DNA from: Thiocapsa marina 5811
GTDB lineage: Bacteria > Pseudomonadota > Gammaproteobacteria > Chromatiales > Chromatiaceae
DNA: 64,000 nt
Assembly (NCBI RefSeq): GCF_000223985.1
Contig: NZ_AFWV01000013.1
Span: 62,001-126,000 of the forward strand
Direction: 5' to 3'
Within the stretch, counting starts at the first letter, position 1, and the number at the start of each line of letters is the position of its first letter. Shown here one piece after another: positions 33,764 through 41,630 of this stretch. Below the pieces are notes generated by a model. That model did not search any database. It was not told where the DNA came from and was given only the letters and a program-made list of their open reading frames with translations. A program made the translations under genes and the position numbers.

Positions 33764-35196
33764 TGTCCGGGAAGATTCCAAGACTGGCGATCATGGGGCA
33801 CCCGAATGCCGGAAAGTCCTCCGTGGTTGCGACCCTCACCGAAAACGATCTGATTCAGATCGATAAACGCGCGGGTACGACGATCGAATCCAACGTCTAC
33901 CCGGTCATCATCGACGGACGGCCGGTGATCGAATTTATCGATACCCCCGGCTTTCAGAATCCCAACGCGATCCTCGAATGGTTTCAGGCCCAGAGCGGCA
34001 AACGCGATCTGGCGCGGGCGTTCGTGGCCGCCCATCGGACGGATCCCCTCTTCACGCACGACTGCGAGCTCCTCGAGCCGGTTGCCGAGGGTGCCGCCAT
34101 CATCCTGGTGGTCGACGGCTCAAAACGCATCAAGGAAAAGGATCGGGTCGAGATCGAGCTGTTGCGGCTGACCGCACGCCCGCGCATGGCGATTCTGAAC
34201 AACCTGACCAACAACACGCGCTATATGACCCAGTGGCGCGATGCGCTCTGCAAGGCGTTCAACTCGGTGCGTGACTTCAACGCCCATCGCGCCACCTATG
34301 CAGAGCGCGTGCGATTGCTTCAGGCGCTCAAGAGCATCGATCAGCGCTGGGAGCCGCTCGTCGAGGAGGCCATCCATGCGTTCGAGCACGACTGGAACCG
34401 GCGTACCGATCAGGCCGTGACCACGATCCTGGATCTGCTCAAGGAGTCGCTCACCTTCAAGGCATCAAAGACGGTCAAGGAGAGCAAGCTGGTCTTTCAG
34501 AGCGGACGGGATCGGGTGAAGGACGACGTGATGGCGGCATTCGAGAACGGGCTGCGCCAGCTCGAGGTGAAGGCGCAGGAGCAGATCCGTGCGAATTTTC
34601 GCCACCATGTCTGGCACATGCCCCCGGATTCGATCCTCGGCAAGGATCTGCTCTCCGAGGACGTGAATCAGGCGCTGGGGCTCTCCAAACGCCAGCTTGC
34701 CTTGGTCGGAATGGCGGCGGGTGCGGCTTCGGGCGCGACCATCGACATCTCGACGGCCGGGCATACCTTCGGTGCCGGCGCCCTGATCGGTGCGGCGACC
34801 GGCGGCGTCCTGGGATTCGTCGGCAGCAAGGCGCTGGCCAAGCTCGACATCGAGCGAGCCCCGGGAACGCAGCGTTTTACTGCCGGTCCGGTGCACAACC
34901 CACGCTTTCCCTTCGTCCTTCTGGATCGCATCGTGCTGTACAGCGCGCGGGCCATGAACTGGTCGCACGGTCGTCAGGCCGCGGAGGAAGATGCGTCCGA
35001 TAAGGTCCCCGACAAGGAGATCCGCCGGGCCGGATTTACCGAGGAGCTGCCCGCCGCACAGCAGCGCGATCTGGCGCGATTCTTCAACGCCGCCAGAAAG
35101 GGCAAATCCGAGCGCGAGGAGGAGTGTCGCGCCATCATCAGCGACATTCTGCACGGACTGGCGGTGAGCGAGATCGACAGTCGTGCGGATCTTTAA
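33763..35196 (+). CDS. DUF3482 family membrane-associated GTPase
   Basis: 477 aa from ATG 33763, which overlaps the DUF2868 stop. An Era-like G domain occupies about residues 1-180: G1 GHPNAGKSS (12-20), switch I around RAGTT, and G3 DTPGF (60-64). At the expected G4 position the sequence is LNNLTNNTR, not NKxD, so guanine specificity may be altered. The DUF3482 C-terminus has a long helical part and a glycine/alanine-rich, possibly membrane-inserting stretch (GMAAGAASGATIDISTAG...GALIGAATGGVLGF). Its TAA stop is the left end of a type B repeat. The cellular role is unknown. Confidence 0.85.
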   Translation: MSGKIPRLAIMGHPNAGKSSVVATLTENDLIQIDKRAGTTIESNVYPVIIDGRPVIEFIDTPGFQNPNAILEWFQAQSGKRDLARAFVAAHRTDPLFTHDCELLEPVAEGAAIILVVDGSKRIKEKDRVEIELLRLTARPRMAILNNLTNNTRYMTQWRDALCKAFNSVRDFNAHRATYAERVRLLQALKSIDQRWEPLVEEAIHAFEHDWNRRTDQAVTTILDLLKESLTFKASKTVKESKLVFQSGRDRVKDDVMAAFENGLRQLEVKAQEQIRANFRHHVWHMPPDSILGKDLLSEDVNQALGLSKRQLALVGMAAGAASGATIDISTAGHTFGAGALIGAATGGVLGFVGSKALAKLDIERAPGTQRFTAGPVHNPRFPFVLLDRIVLYSARAMNWSHGRQAAEEDASDKVPDKEIRRAGFTEELPAAQQRDLARFFNAARKGKSEREEECRAIISDILHGLAVSEIDSRADL

Positions 35197-35466
35197 ACCG
35201 CGCCCGGTGCGGTATGCGTCATTTGGTGGATGGCTTGGCCGCGCCGGCTCCGACGACGGTCGGAGCCGGCGCGGTTTAAAGGATTAAAAATCTTAAATTC
35301 TAAACCGCGTCTCACTGGGATCAAGGATATCTCCGAAGCTAAATGAACAATGAAAACTACGCATGTCGCTCTGGACGCGGTTTAAACCGCGTTACGACAA
35401 AGATCGGAAAGATCCTTGAGTCCGACACAAGATGACAATGACGCATTTCACGCTGGACGCGGTTTA
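35194..35466 (+). repeat. Composite TAAACCGCG repeat: B (reverse) + AT spacer + A + A
   Basis: Type B 35194-35278, a 22-bp AT spacer, type A 35301-35384, and a second type A 35383-35466 that shares the central TA. The B unit contains a perfect stem GCGCCGGCTCCGAC/GTCGGAGCCGGCGC with a 4-nt loop. The first TAA is the GTPase stop, and the last A unit ends 2 nt before the bioA ATG, so the bioA leader lies within repeat sequence. Confidence 0.95.
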
Positions 35467-35468
35467 GG

Positions 35469-36767
35469 ATGAAGGAAGACGAGCTGATCCGGATCGACCG
35501 GGCCCACGCCTGGCATCCCTACACCTCGACGATCGATCGCGATCCGGTCTATGCGGTGCGCTCGGCGTCGGGCTGTCGGATCCGGCTCATGGACGGACGC
35601 GAGCTGATCGACGGCATGTCCTCCTGGTGGTGCGCCATCCACGGCTACAACCATCCGGTCTTGAATCAGGCGGCGCGCGATCAGCTCGACGCCATGTCGC
35701 ACATCATGTTCGGCGGGCTCACCCACGAGCCGGCTGTGCGCCTGATCGACACCCTGGTGACCCTGACCCCGGAGCCGCTGCAGCACGTCTTTCTCTGCGA
35801 CTCGGGATCGGTCTCGGTGGAGGTCGCCATCAAGATGGCCATCCAATACCAGCAGGCCGCCGGACGACCCGAGCGGCATCGGCTCATGACGATCCGCTCT
35901 GGCTATCACGGGGATACCCAAGGGGCCATGTCGGTCTGCGATCCCGTGACCGGGATGCACCATCTCTTCAGCCGCGTGTTGCCCGAGCAGATCTTCGCAC
36001 CGGCGCCCGCGTGCCGATTCGGCGAGCCCTGCCGGCCCGAGCAGATCGCCGAGTTTGCGGATTTGATCGAACGTCATCACGCCGAGCTGGCCGCGGTGAT
36101 TCTCGAGCCGATCGTGCAGGGTGCCGGGGGCATGCGGTTCTACAGCGCGGACTATCTGGCCGAGGTTCGCCGTCTCTGCGATCGATTCGAGGTGCTCTTG
36201 ATCGCCGACGAGATCGCGACCGGGTTCGGGCGTACCGGGGCGCTCTTCGCCTGCGAACATGCCGGTATCTCACCGGACATCCTGACACTCGGCAAGGCCC
36301 TGACAGGCGGCTATCTCACGCTGGCGGCGACGCTCGCGACCGATCGGGTCGCGCGGACCATTTCCTCGGGCGATCCCGGCGTCTTCATGCACGGCCCGAC
36401 CTTCATGGGCAATCCGCTTGCCTGCGCCATCGCCAATGCCAGCATCGATCTCCTGCTCGCCTCCGACTGGCGAGCCAACATCGCGCGGATCGAGCGTGGT
36501 CTGACTGCCGGACTGGCGAGCTGCCGGGACCTTCCGGGCGTCGCCGATGTGCGCGTGCTCGGCGCGATCGGCGTGGTCGAAATGCGCACGCCCGTGTCCA
36601 TGCGCGAGATCCAGCGCCGTTTCGTCGCGCGCGGGGTCTGGGTGCGCCCGTTCGGCCGGCTTGTTTATCTGATGCCGCCCTACGTCATCGGCGAGGAGGA
36701 GCTTGCAACACTCTGCGCATCGGTCGTCTCCGTCCTCGGCGAGATGGCGGCGGAGTTATCTGGATAG
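35469..36767 (+). CDS. bioA: Adenosylmethionine-8-amino-7-oxononanoate transaminase
   Basis: 432 aa. A class III PLP aminotransferase with the BioA N-terminus ([16 protein letters not shown]), [44 protein letters not shown] and the PLP lysine in [12 protein letters not shown]. It uses S-adenosylmethionine as amino donor to make 7,8-diaminopelargonate in biotin synthesis. No other bio gene is adjacent. The ATG is only 2 nt after a type A repeat, so its ribosome-binding region is formed by the repeat end (weak). Biotin is also needed by the OadA subunit encoded later in the window. Confidence 0.95.
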   Translation: MKEDELIRIDRAHAWHPYTSTIDRDPVYAVRSASGCRIRLMDGRELIDGMSSWWCAIHGYNHPVLNQAARDQLDAMSHIMFGGLTHEPAVRLIDTLVTLTPEPLQHVFLCDSGSVSVEVAIKMAIQYQQAAGRPERHRLMTIRSGYHGDTQGAMSVCDPVTGMHHLFSRVLPEQIFAPAPACRFGEPCRPEQIAEFADLIERHHAELAAVILEPIVQGAGGMRFYSADYLAEVRRLCDRFEVLLIADEIATGFGRTGALFACEHAGISPDILTLGKALTGGYLTLAATLATDRVARTISSGDPGVFMHGPTFMGNPLACAIANASIDLLLASDWRANIARIERGLTAGLASCRDLPGVADVRVLGAIGVVEMRTPVSMREIQRRFVARGVWVRPFGRLVYLMPPYVIGEEELATLCASVVSVLGEMAAELSG

Positions 36768-36793
36768 GGCATTACGGCAGATGTGTCGATATC

Positions 36794-36849
36794 GTTCGTT
36801 GTCGTTGTCGTATCGTTGGTCGATTACGACAACGACAACGACAACGAAC
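36794..36849. repeat. (GACAAC)n inverted repeat downstream of bioA
   Basis: The left arm GTTCGTTGTCGTTGTCGT (36794-36811) and right arm ACGACAACGACAACGAAC (36832-36849) are perfect complements over 18 bp around a 20-nt loop. Both arms are made of the hexamer GTTGTC/GACAAC. There is no T-run after it. Confidence 0.95.
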
Positions 36850-37009
36850 TTGATTTCGGATGGTCTAGGAATCGCGGCACCGCTTCAATAGACGCCCGGA
36901 GAACGGACGGAGGCTTGTTGCTTCGGCCTGCGTTACCGCACAAACGTCCCCACATGCAGTGCAGGGCGATAAAACCGCCCCCGATTCGACATGTTTCAGG
37001 AGCCGTCCC

Positions 37010-37366
37010 ATGCAAGAGCGCCCCGTCATCAAGACCGCCATCCCGAAACGCCGCTATCAGGTCGGCAGCCACAGCGCCTCGCTGCTCGGCGAGATCGAGA
37101 GCGGCGACGGTCGTCACTACCGCCATATCCTCGCCTTCGTGCCCCAAGGGCAACGCGAGCCGGTCTTTTATGTCTGCGCCGAGCCGAGTCCGGCCGCCGA
37201 ACGAGACCAAGGGGCCTATCGCCTGCGCATCGTCGGGGAGATCATGTCCGAGGTCGTCGACACCGACGACCGGTGGGGCGATGCGGATGTCTTCTCCGAG
37301 CAGGCACTCAAGCTGGGCCAGCAGGCGCTCGGGCTGCAGCAGACCTCCGTCGTGCGACTGATGTGA
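37010..37366 (+). CDS. Conserved hypothetical protein (Chromatiales-type)
   Basis: 118 aa from ATG 37010, supported by AGGAG 7 nt upstream. It is a small soluble alpha/beta protein without signal peptide or TM segment (VIKTAIPKRRYQVGSHSASL, HYRHILAFVPQGQREPVFYV, GEIMSEVVDTDDRWGDADVF). I do not recognise a named family. The strong ribosome-binding site and protein-like composition support it as real. Convergent with the EVE gene. Confidence 0.7.
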   Translation: MQERPVIKTAIPKRRYQVGSHSASLLGEIESGDGRHYRHILAFVPQGQREPVFYVCAEPSPAAERDQGAYRLRIVGEIMSEVVDTDDRWGDADVFSEQALKLGQQALGLQQTSVVRLM

Positions 37367-37493
37367 CCCGGGCAAACGCCCTCGGGGTCCATGCGCACCG
37401 CGTTGATCACATGCCGGGCAGTGCCCGCGTTCACCGACATCTGCGGCCGGCGGACTCAGAGGGTTTCGACCTTCCTGGGCCTCTCCTCCTCGA

Positions 37494-37985
37494 CTAAGGC
37501 CCGACGTCGGCGTCGGCGTCGGACTCGAGGCCGAGGATGAAGTCCCATTGCTCGGGTGTGACCGGCATGACGGAGAGCCGATTGCCGTTGCGCACGAGCG
37601 GAAAACCGGCGAGGGCGCCCTCGGCATGCGTCTTGAGCTCGGCGAGCGAGATCGTGCGCTTCAGGTGGCGCACGTATCGGACATCGACCAGATACCAGCG
37701 GGGCTTCTCCGGATCGCTCTTGGGGTCGAAGTATTTCGCCTCGGGATCGAAGGCGGTACTGTCCGGATAGGCCTCGCTCGCCACCTCGGCGATCCCGACC
37801 ACGCCGGGCACCGCGCAGTTGGAGTGATAGAAGAGGATTCGATCACCCGCACGCATGCCATCGCGCATCATATTGCGGGCCTGGTAGTTGCGGACCCCGT
37901 CCCAGGGCTCGGTCCCCTCCGGTCGTGCGGCCAGGTCGTCGAGACCGAAGGCGTCCGGTTCGGATTTCATCAGCCAGTAGTTCAT
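37494..37985 (-). CDS. EVE-domain protein
   Basis: 163 aa. The N-terminus MNYWLMKSEPDAFGLDDL, WDGVRNYQARNMMRDGMRAGD and FYHSN are hallmarks of the EVE (thymocyte nuclear protein 1-like) family, a PUA-like fold that in known members binds modified bases in DNA or RNA. The length is standard. In bacteria such genes often sit near translation genes; rsgA follows upstream here after a composite repeat. Confidence 0.93.
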   Translation of the reverse strand: MNYWLMKSEPDAFGLDDLAARPEGTEPWDGVRNYQARNMMRDGMRAGDRILFYHSNCAVPGVVGIAEVASEAYPDSTAFDPEAKYFDPKSDPEKPRWYLVDVRYVRHLKRTISLAELKTHAEGALAGFPLVRNGNRLSVMPVTPEQWDFILGLESDADADVGP

Positions 37986-38022
37986 CCTGTCGTGTCCTGA
38001 TTCGGCATCGCGTGACGGGGCT

Positions 38023-38213
38023 TAAACCGCGTCCAGAGCGAGATGCTCACTTTCGCGTGAGTTCGACGTTTGGTGCATCCGCAGCTTGTAGCGGAGCGCG
38101 GTTCAAAACCATCCATTTTTTAATCTCTTAAACCGCGCGGGCTCCAGCGGTCGTCAAATCAGCCGGGGCCGACCCCACCCAAAAACATCGCATACCGCAC
38201 CGGGCGCGGTTTA
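38023..38213 (-). repeat. Composite TAAACCGCG repeat: A (reverse) + AT spacer + B; supplies the rsgA stop
   Basis: Type A 38023-38105, a 23-bp AT-rich spacer, type B 38129-38213. The last TTA (38211-38213) is the TAA stop of rsgA. Confidence 0.93.
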
Positions 38214-39224
38214 AGTGCGTGCCTGCTCCGTTTCGGCGAGCAGATGTTTGAAGTTGGCGAGCCGCCGCGGATCGATCAGGCCCTCCGAGACGGCGTGGTG
38301 GATTGCGCAGTCGGGCTCTTGGTCGTGTCGGCAGTCGGCGAACCGGCAGTGTCCGATGTAGGGGCGGAGCTCGCGAAAGCCTTGCTGCAAGACGTCGCGC
38401 TCGAGCGGACCTGTGCGGAAGCTGCGCACGCCGGGCGAGTCGATCAAGGCGCCGTCGTCGGCCAAGCGATAGCAGGTCGCCGCCGAGGTGGTATGGCGCC
38501 CCAACCCCGTAGCCTTGGAGAGTCGACCGATCTGGATCTCGCGATCCGGCAGCAGGGCCTTCACCAAGGAAGATTTTCCGACGCCGGATTGACCCACCAG
38601 AATGCTGGTTTGACCGCGGAGGTGATCAATCAGAGCCACCAGGGTCTCCGGCGTGCGCAGACTGGCCCAGAGGAGGGGATATCCGATGGTCGCGTAATAG
38701 GCGAAGCGCTCCTGAAAGGCCGCGCGATCGTCCGTGTCGAGCAGGTCCATTTTATTCGCCAGGATGATGGCCTCGACACCCATGGCCTCCGCCGCGACCA
38801 AATACTGATCGATCAGATAGTCGCTCGGCTCGGGTCGCGGCGCGATCAGGATCACCAGACGTGTCAGGTTGGCCGCCAAGGGCTTGTCGCGACCGCCGAA
38901 GTCCGGACGACTCAGCACCGTGTGCCGCGGCAGGATGGCCGTGACGACACCTTGATGATTCGCGGTGCGTTGCCAGACCACGCGATCCCCGCAGACCGGA
39001 TGACCGATGTTCTGACGCGATAGGCAATGGGTGATGTCGCCTTCGACGTCCTCGACCGCCAGATTCGCGCCGTGGCGAACCACCACCCGGCCTTCCAGTG
39101 GAAGCGGCTCGCCTTCGATCTCCGACAAGGCGATGTCGATGCGCGAGGCGAGGCGCTGGCGGCGGCGGTCCTGGATGGTTTGGATCCGCTCGATCTGGCG
39201 CCCCGAGAGCCGCCGTTTCGTCAC
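38211..39224 (-). CDS. rsgA: Ribosome small subunit-dependent GTPase A
   Basis: 337 aa. It is a circularly permuted GTPase: an OB domain (40-105), then G4 NKMD (157-160), G1 GQSGVGKSS (211-219), G3 DSPG (262-265), and a C-terminal zinc site with Cys293, Cys298, His300, Cys306. It helps mature the 30S subunit. The start is GTG, 4 nt after the stop of a small cytochrome c gene, which suggests co-transcription. Its TAA stop lies in a type B repeat. It is divergent from orn, a common rsgA/orn neighbourhood in gammaproteobacteria. Confidence 0.95.
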   Translation of the reverse strand: MTKRRLSGRQIERIQTIQDRRRQRLASRIDIALSEIEGEPLPLEGRVVVRHGANLAVEDVEGDITHCLSRQNIGHPVCGDRVVWQRTANHQGVVTAILPRHTVLSRPDFGGRDKPLAANLTRLVILIAPRPEPSDYLIDQYLVAAEAMGVEAIILANKMDLLDTDDRAAFQERFAYYATIGYPLLWASLRTPETLVALIDHLRGQTSILVGQSGVGKSSLVKALLPDREIQIGRLSKATGLGRHTTSAATCYRLADDGALIDSPGVRSFRTGPLERDVLQQGFRELRPYIGHCRFADCRHDQEPDCAIHHAVSEGLIDPRRLANFKHLLAETEQART

Positions 39225-39228
39225 CGGC

Positions 39229-39522
39229 TCAGCGCTCGAACTGGTAGAAGTGATGGTTCAGATAGGCGGCCACGTCCTTGATGTCTTCATCGAACCAGCG
39301 CAGCCCGAGCGCGGTCTCGCAGCGTTGGACCTGCCGCTCGAGTCCGTCGGGCGAGGTGACCATGCGTCCGTCGCGCGTATAGATCTCGCTGCCGTGGCAG
39401 CTGAGACAGTTCTCTTCGTACAGCGACTCGGCGTTCTCGCTCGGTTGAGTCTGAGCGCTGACCGAGCCGAGGCCGAGAAGCACGGCCGTGCCCGCGCCGA
39501 GAAGGATGGACTGGATCTTCAT
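39229..39522 (-). CDS. Small monohaem cytochrome c
   Basis: 97 aa. The signal peptide (IQSILLGAGTAVLLGLGS) is cleaved near VSA-QTQ (about 23). One haem site is CLSCH (Cys39, Cys42, His43), and Met54 may be the axial ligand, followed by a short C-terminal helix (FDEDIKDVAAYLNHHFYQF). It is shorter than classical c-type cytochromes, a type also seen as green-cytochrome-like small proteins. Periplasmic electron carrier; partner unknown. A GGAG precedes the ATG. It is co-directional with and just upstream of rsgA. Confidence 0.88.
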   Translation of the reverse strand: MKIQSILLGAGTAVLLGLGSVSAQTQPSENAESLYEENCLSCHGSEIYTRDGRMVTSPDGLERQVQRCETALGLRWFDEDIKDVAAYLNHHFYQFER

Positions 39523-39729
39523 GGATGGGACTCCGGAGGGTTGTTGGAAAACGACAGGGCGATCTCGGTCGTCCGGGGCATCGTGCCCGATTCCGGCAAT
39601 GTCCAGCCGGGGAGCTGCAAGGGTCGCCAGCAGGCGATAACGCCGCTACCCTAGCCGATCATGGTGTCGACCGCCGAATTTGACCAGGCGGGCGGCTCAC
39701 CCGTTCACGGATCGCAGGAGAGCAGGCAT

Positions 39730-40278
39730 TTGACCAAGAACGAGAATAATCTGATCTGGCTCGATCTCGAGATGACGGGGCTCGACCCCGCGACCGATCG
39801 TATCCTCGAGATCGCCACCATGATCACCGACAGCGATCTTCGCATCCTGGCCGAGGGTCCCGTCGTTGCGATCCATCAGCCCGAGGCCGTTCTTGCCGGC
39901 ATGGACGCGTGGAATCGCGACCATCACGGCCGCTCCGGCCTGCTCGATCGGGTGCGCGCGAGCACGCAAAGCGTGTCCGACGCCGAATCGGCGACGCTGC
40001 GCTTCCTCGCGGATGTCGTCCCGCCGGGCGCCTCGCCCTTGTGCGGAAACAGCATCTGTCAGGACCGCCGCTTCCTCGCGCTCTGGATGCCGAAGCTCGA
40101 GGCCTATTGCCACTATCGCAATCTGGACGTGAGCACGCTGAAGATCCTCGCGCAACGCTGGGCGCCCGACGTTGCGAGCGCGTTCAAGAAAGAGTCGCGA
40201 CACTTGGCCCTCGACGACATCCGCGAGTCCATCGAGGAGCTCAAGCATTATCGCACGCATCTTTTGCGGGAGCTTTAA
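39730..40278 (+). CDS. orn: Oligoribonuclease
   Basis: 182 aa from TTG 39730, chosen because AGGAG lies upstream and it gives the family N-terminus and length (E. coli Orn 181). DEDDh exonuclease motifs: DLEMTGLDP, the [11 protein letters not shown] region with Asp, and [14 protein letters not shown]. It degrades di- to pentanucleotides to mononucleotides in the cytoplasm. Its TAA is the left terminus of a type B repeat. Confidence 0.95.
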   Translation: MTKNENNLIWLDLEMTGLDPATDRILEIATMITDSDLRILAEGPVVAIHQPEAVLAGMDAWNRDHHGRSGLLDRVRASTQSVSDAESATLRFLADVVPPGASPLCGNSICQDRRFLALWMPKLEAYCHYRNLDVSTLKILAQRWAPDVASAFKKESRHLALDDIRESIEELKHYRTHLLREL

Positions 40279-40361
40279 ACCGCGCCCGGTGTTGTATGCG
40301 TGATGTGTTGACATGGTTCGGCCGCCTCAGCTCCGGTGACTGTCGAAGCTGGTGCGGTTTA
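40276..40361 (+). repeat. TAAACCGCG-family repeat, type B; stop codons for orn and queG
   Basis: 86 bp between two convergent genes. Left TAA (40276-40278) ends orn on the plus strand; right TTA (40359-40361) ends queG on the minus strand. An internal CAGCT/AGCTG stem is preserved. Confidence 0.93.
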
Positions 40362-41405
40362 ACCGACCCGCTCCAGCGCCCAGCCGACATGCTCCCGAAC
40401 CAGGGCCTGCGGATGGTCTGCACGGCTGACCAGGGCTTGTTTGACCTCGGGCGACGCCGGGGCGTTGCCGAGGGCGACGGCGATATTGCGCAGCCAACGG
40501 ATGTGGCCGATGCGACGGATTGCGGAGCCTTGCGTCCGGTCGAGAAAGGTCGTCTCGTCCCAGCCGAAGAGCTCGACGAGCGAGGCCGTATCCAGTCCTT
40601 GGCGCGCCTGAAAATCAGGCTCGACGGCGAGCCGTGCGAAGCGATTCCAGGGACAGACCAATTGGCAGTCGTCGCAGCCGTAGATGCGGTTGCCCATCAG
40701 GGGGCGCAGCGGCTCGGGGATGGTGCCGGCATGCTCGATCGTCAGGTACGAGATGCACAAGCGGGCATCCAGCTCGTAGGGTGCGACGATCGCGCGGGTC
40801 GGACAGACATCGATGCAGGCCCGACAGCGGCCGCAGTGATCGGTCAGCGGGGTGTCGATCGGCAACGCGAGATCGGTGTAGATTTCGCCGAGAAAGAACC
40901 ATGAGCCGGCCTTGGGGTGGATGAGGTTGGTGTGCTTGCCGATCCAGCCGAGTCCGGCCTTCTCGGCCAGCGGTTTCTCGAGCACGGGTGCGGAGTCGAC
41001 GAAGACCCGGTAGCCGAAGGGGCCGATTTCGGCGAGGATATGCTCGGCGAGGCGCTGTAGCCGCCGTCTGAGCAGCTTGTGATAGTCGCGACCCAGCGCG
41101 TAACGCGAGATAAAGGCGCGCGGCGGATCCTCGAGCGCGGTCTGCATCGCCCGGTGCGACTCGGGCAGATAGTCCATCCGCACCGAGATCACCCGGACCG
41201 TGCCGGGCACCAGGTCCGCGGGGCGCGAGCGTTTGACGCCATGGCGGGCCATGTAGTCCATGGTGCCCTGACGGCCCTCGGCGAGCCAGGCCAGCAGACG
41301 CGACTCGGCCGACGCCAGATCGGTGTCGGTGATCCCGACCTGCTGGAAGCCGAGCTCCAGACCCCGGTGCTTGATGCGGGCGACAAGCTCTGCGGGCGGT
41401 ATCAT
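40359..41405 (-). CDS. queG: Epoxyqueuosine reductase
   Basis: 348 aa from ATG 41405 (MIPPAEL); a TTG 13 codons upstream is in frame. The cobalamin-binding N-terminal half is followed by two 4Fe-4S clusters (CGRCRACIDVCPT and CDDCQLVCPW) and a C-terminal HEAT-like tail. It reduces epoxyqueuosine to queuosine in tRNA, the last step of queuosine synthesis. Divergent from nnrD, as in many gammaproteobacteria. Its TAA stop is in a type B repeat. Confidence 0.94.
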   Translation of the reverse strand: MIPPAELVARIKHRGLELGFQQVGITDTDLASAESRLLAWLAEGRQGTMDYMARHGVKRSRPADLVPGTVRVISVRMDYLPESHRAMQTALEDPPRAFISRYALGRDYHKLLRRRLQRLAEHILAEIGPFGYRVFVDSAPVLEKPLAEKAGLGWIGKHTNLIHPKAGSWFFLGEIYTDLALPIDTPLTDHCGRCRACIDVCPTRAIVAPYELDARLCISYLTIEHAGTIPEPLRPLMGNRIYGCDDCQLVCPWNRFARLAVEPDFQARQGLDTASLVELFGWDETTFLDRTQGSAIRRIGHIRWLRNIAVALGNAPASPEVKQALVSRADHPQALVREHVGWALERVG

Positions 41406-41630
41406 TCGAGGTCGTCGTGTCTCGGCGATTGCGGATTCCGGCAAGAATAGACCGCATTCGAAGCCGACTCGAACGCTTTGTTCGGGAACGGCGCCGTCGA
41501 CTCAACCCATCGAGCATATCGGGAGCCATGAACGCCGAGCGCCTCACGATACCCTGCCTCATCGACGCGACCCGTCTTCGGAGTCATGTGTCTCGCGTCG
41601 TCTGCGATCGATTCCGTGCTGGAGTCTCGA

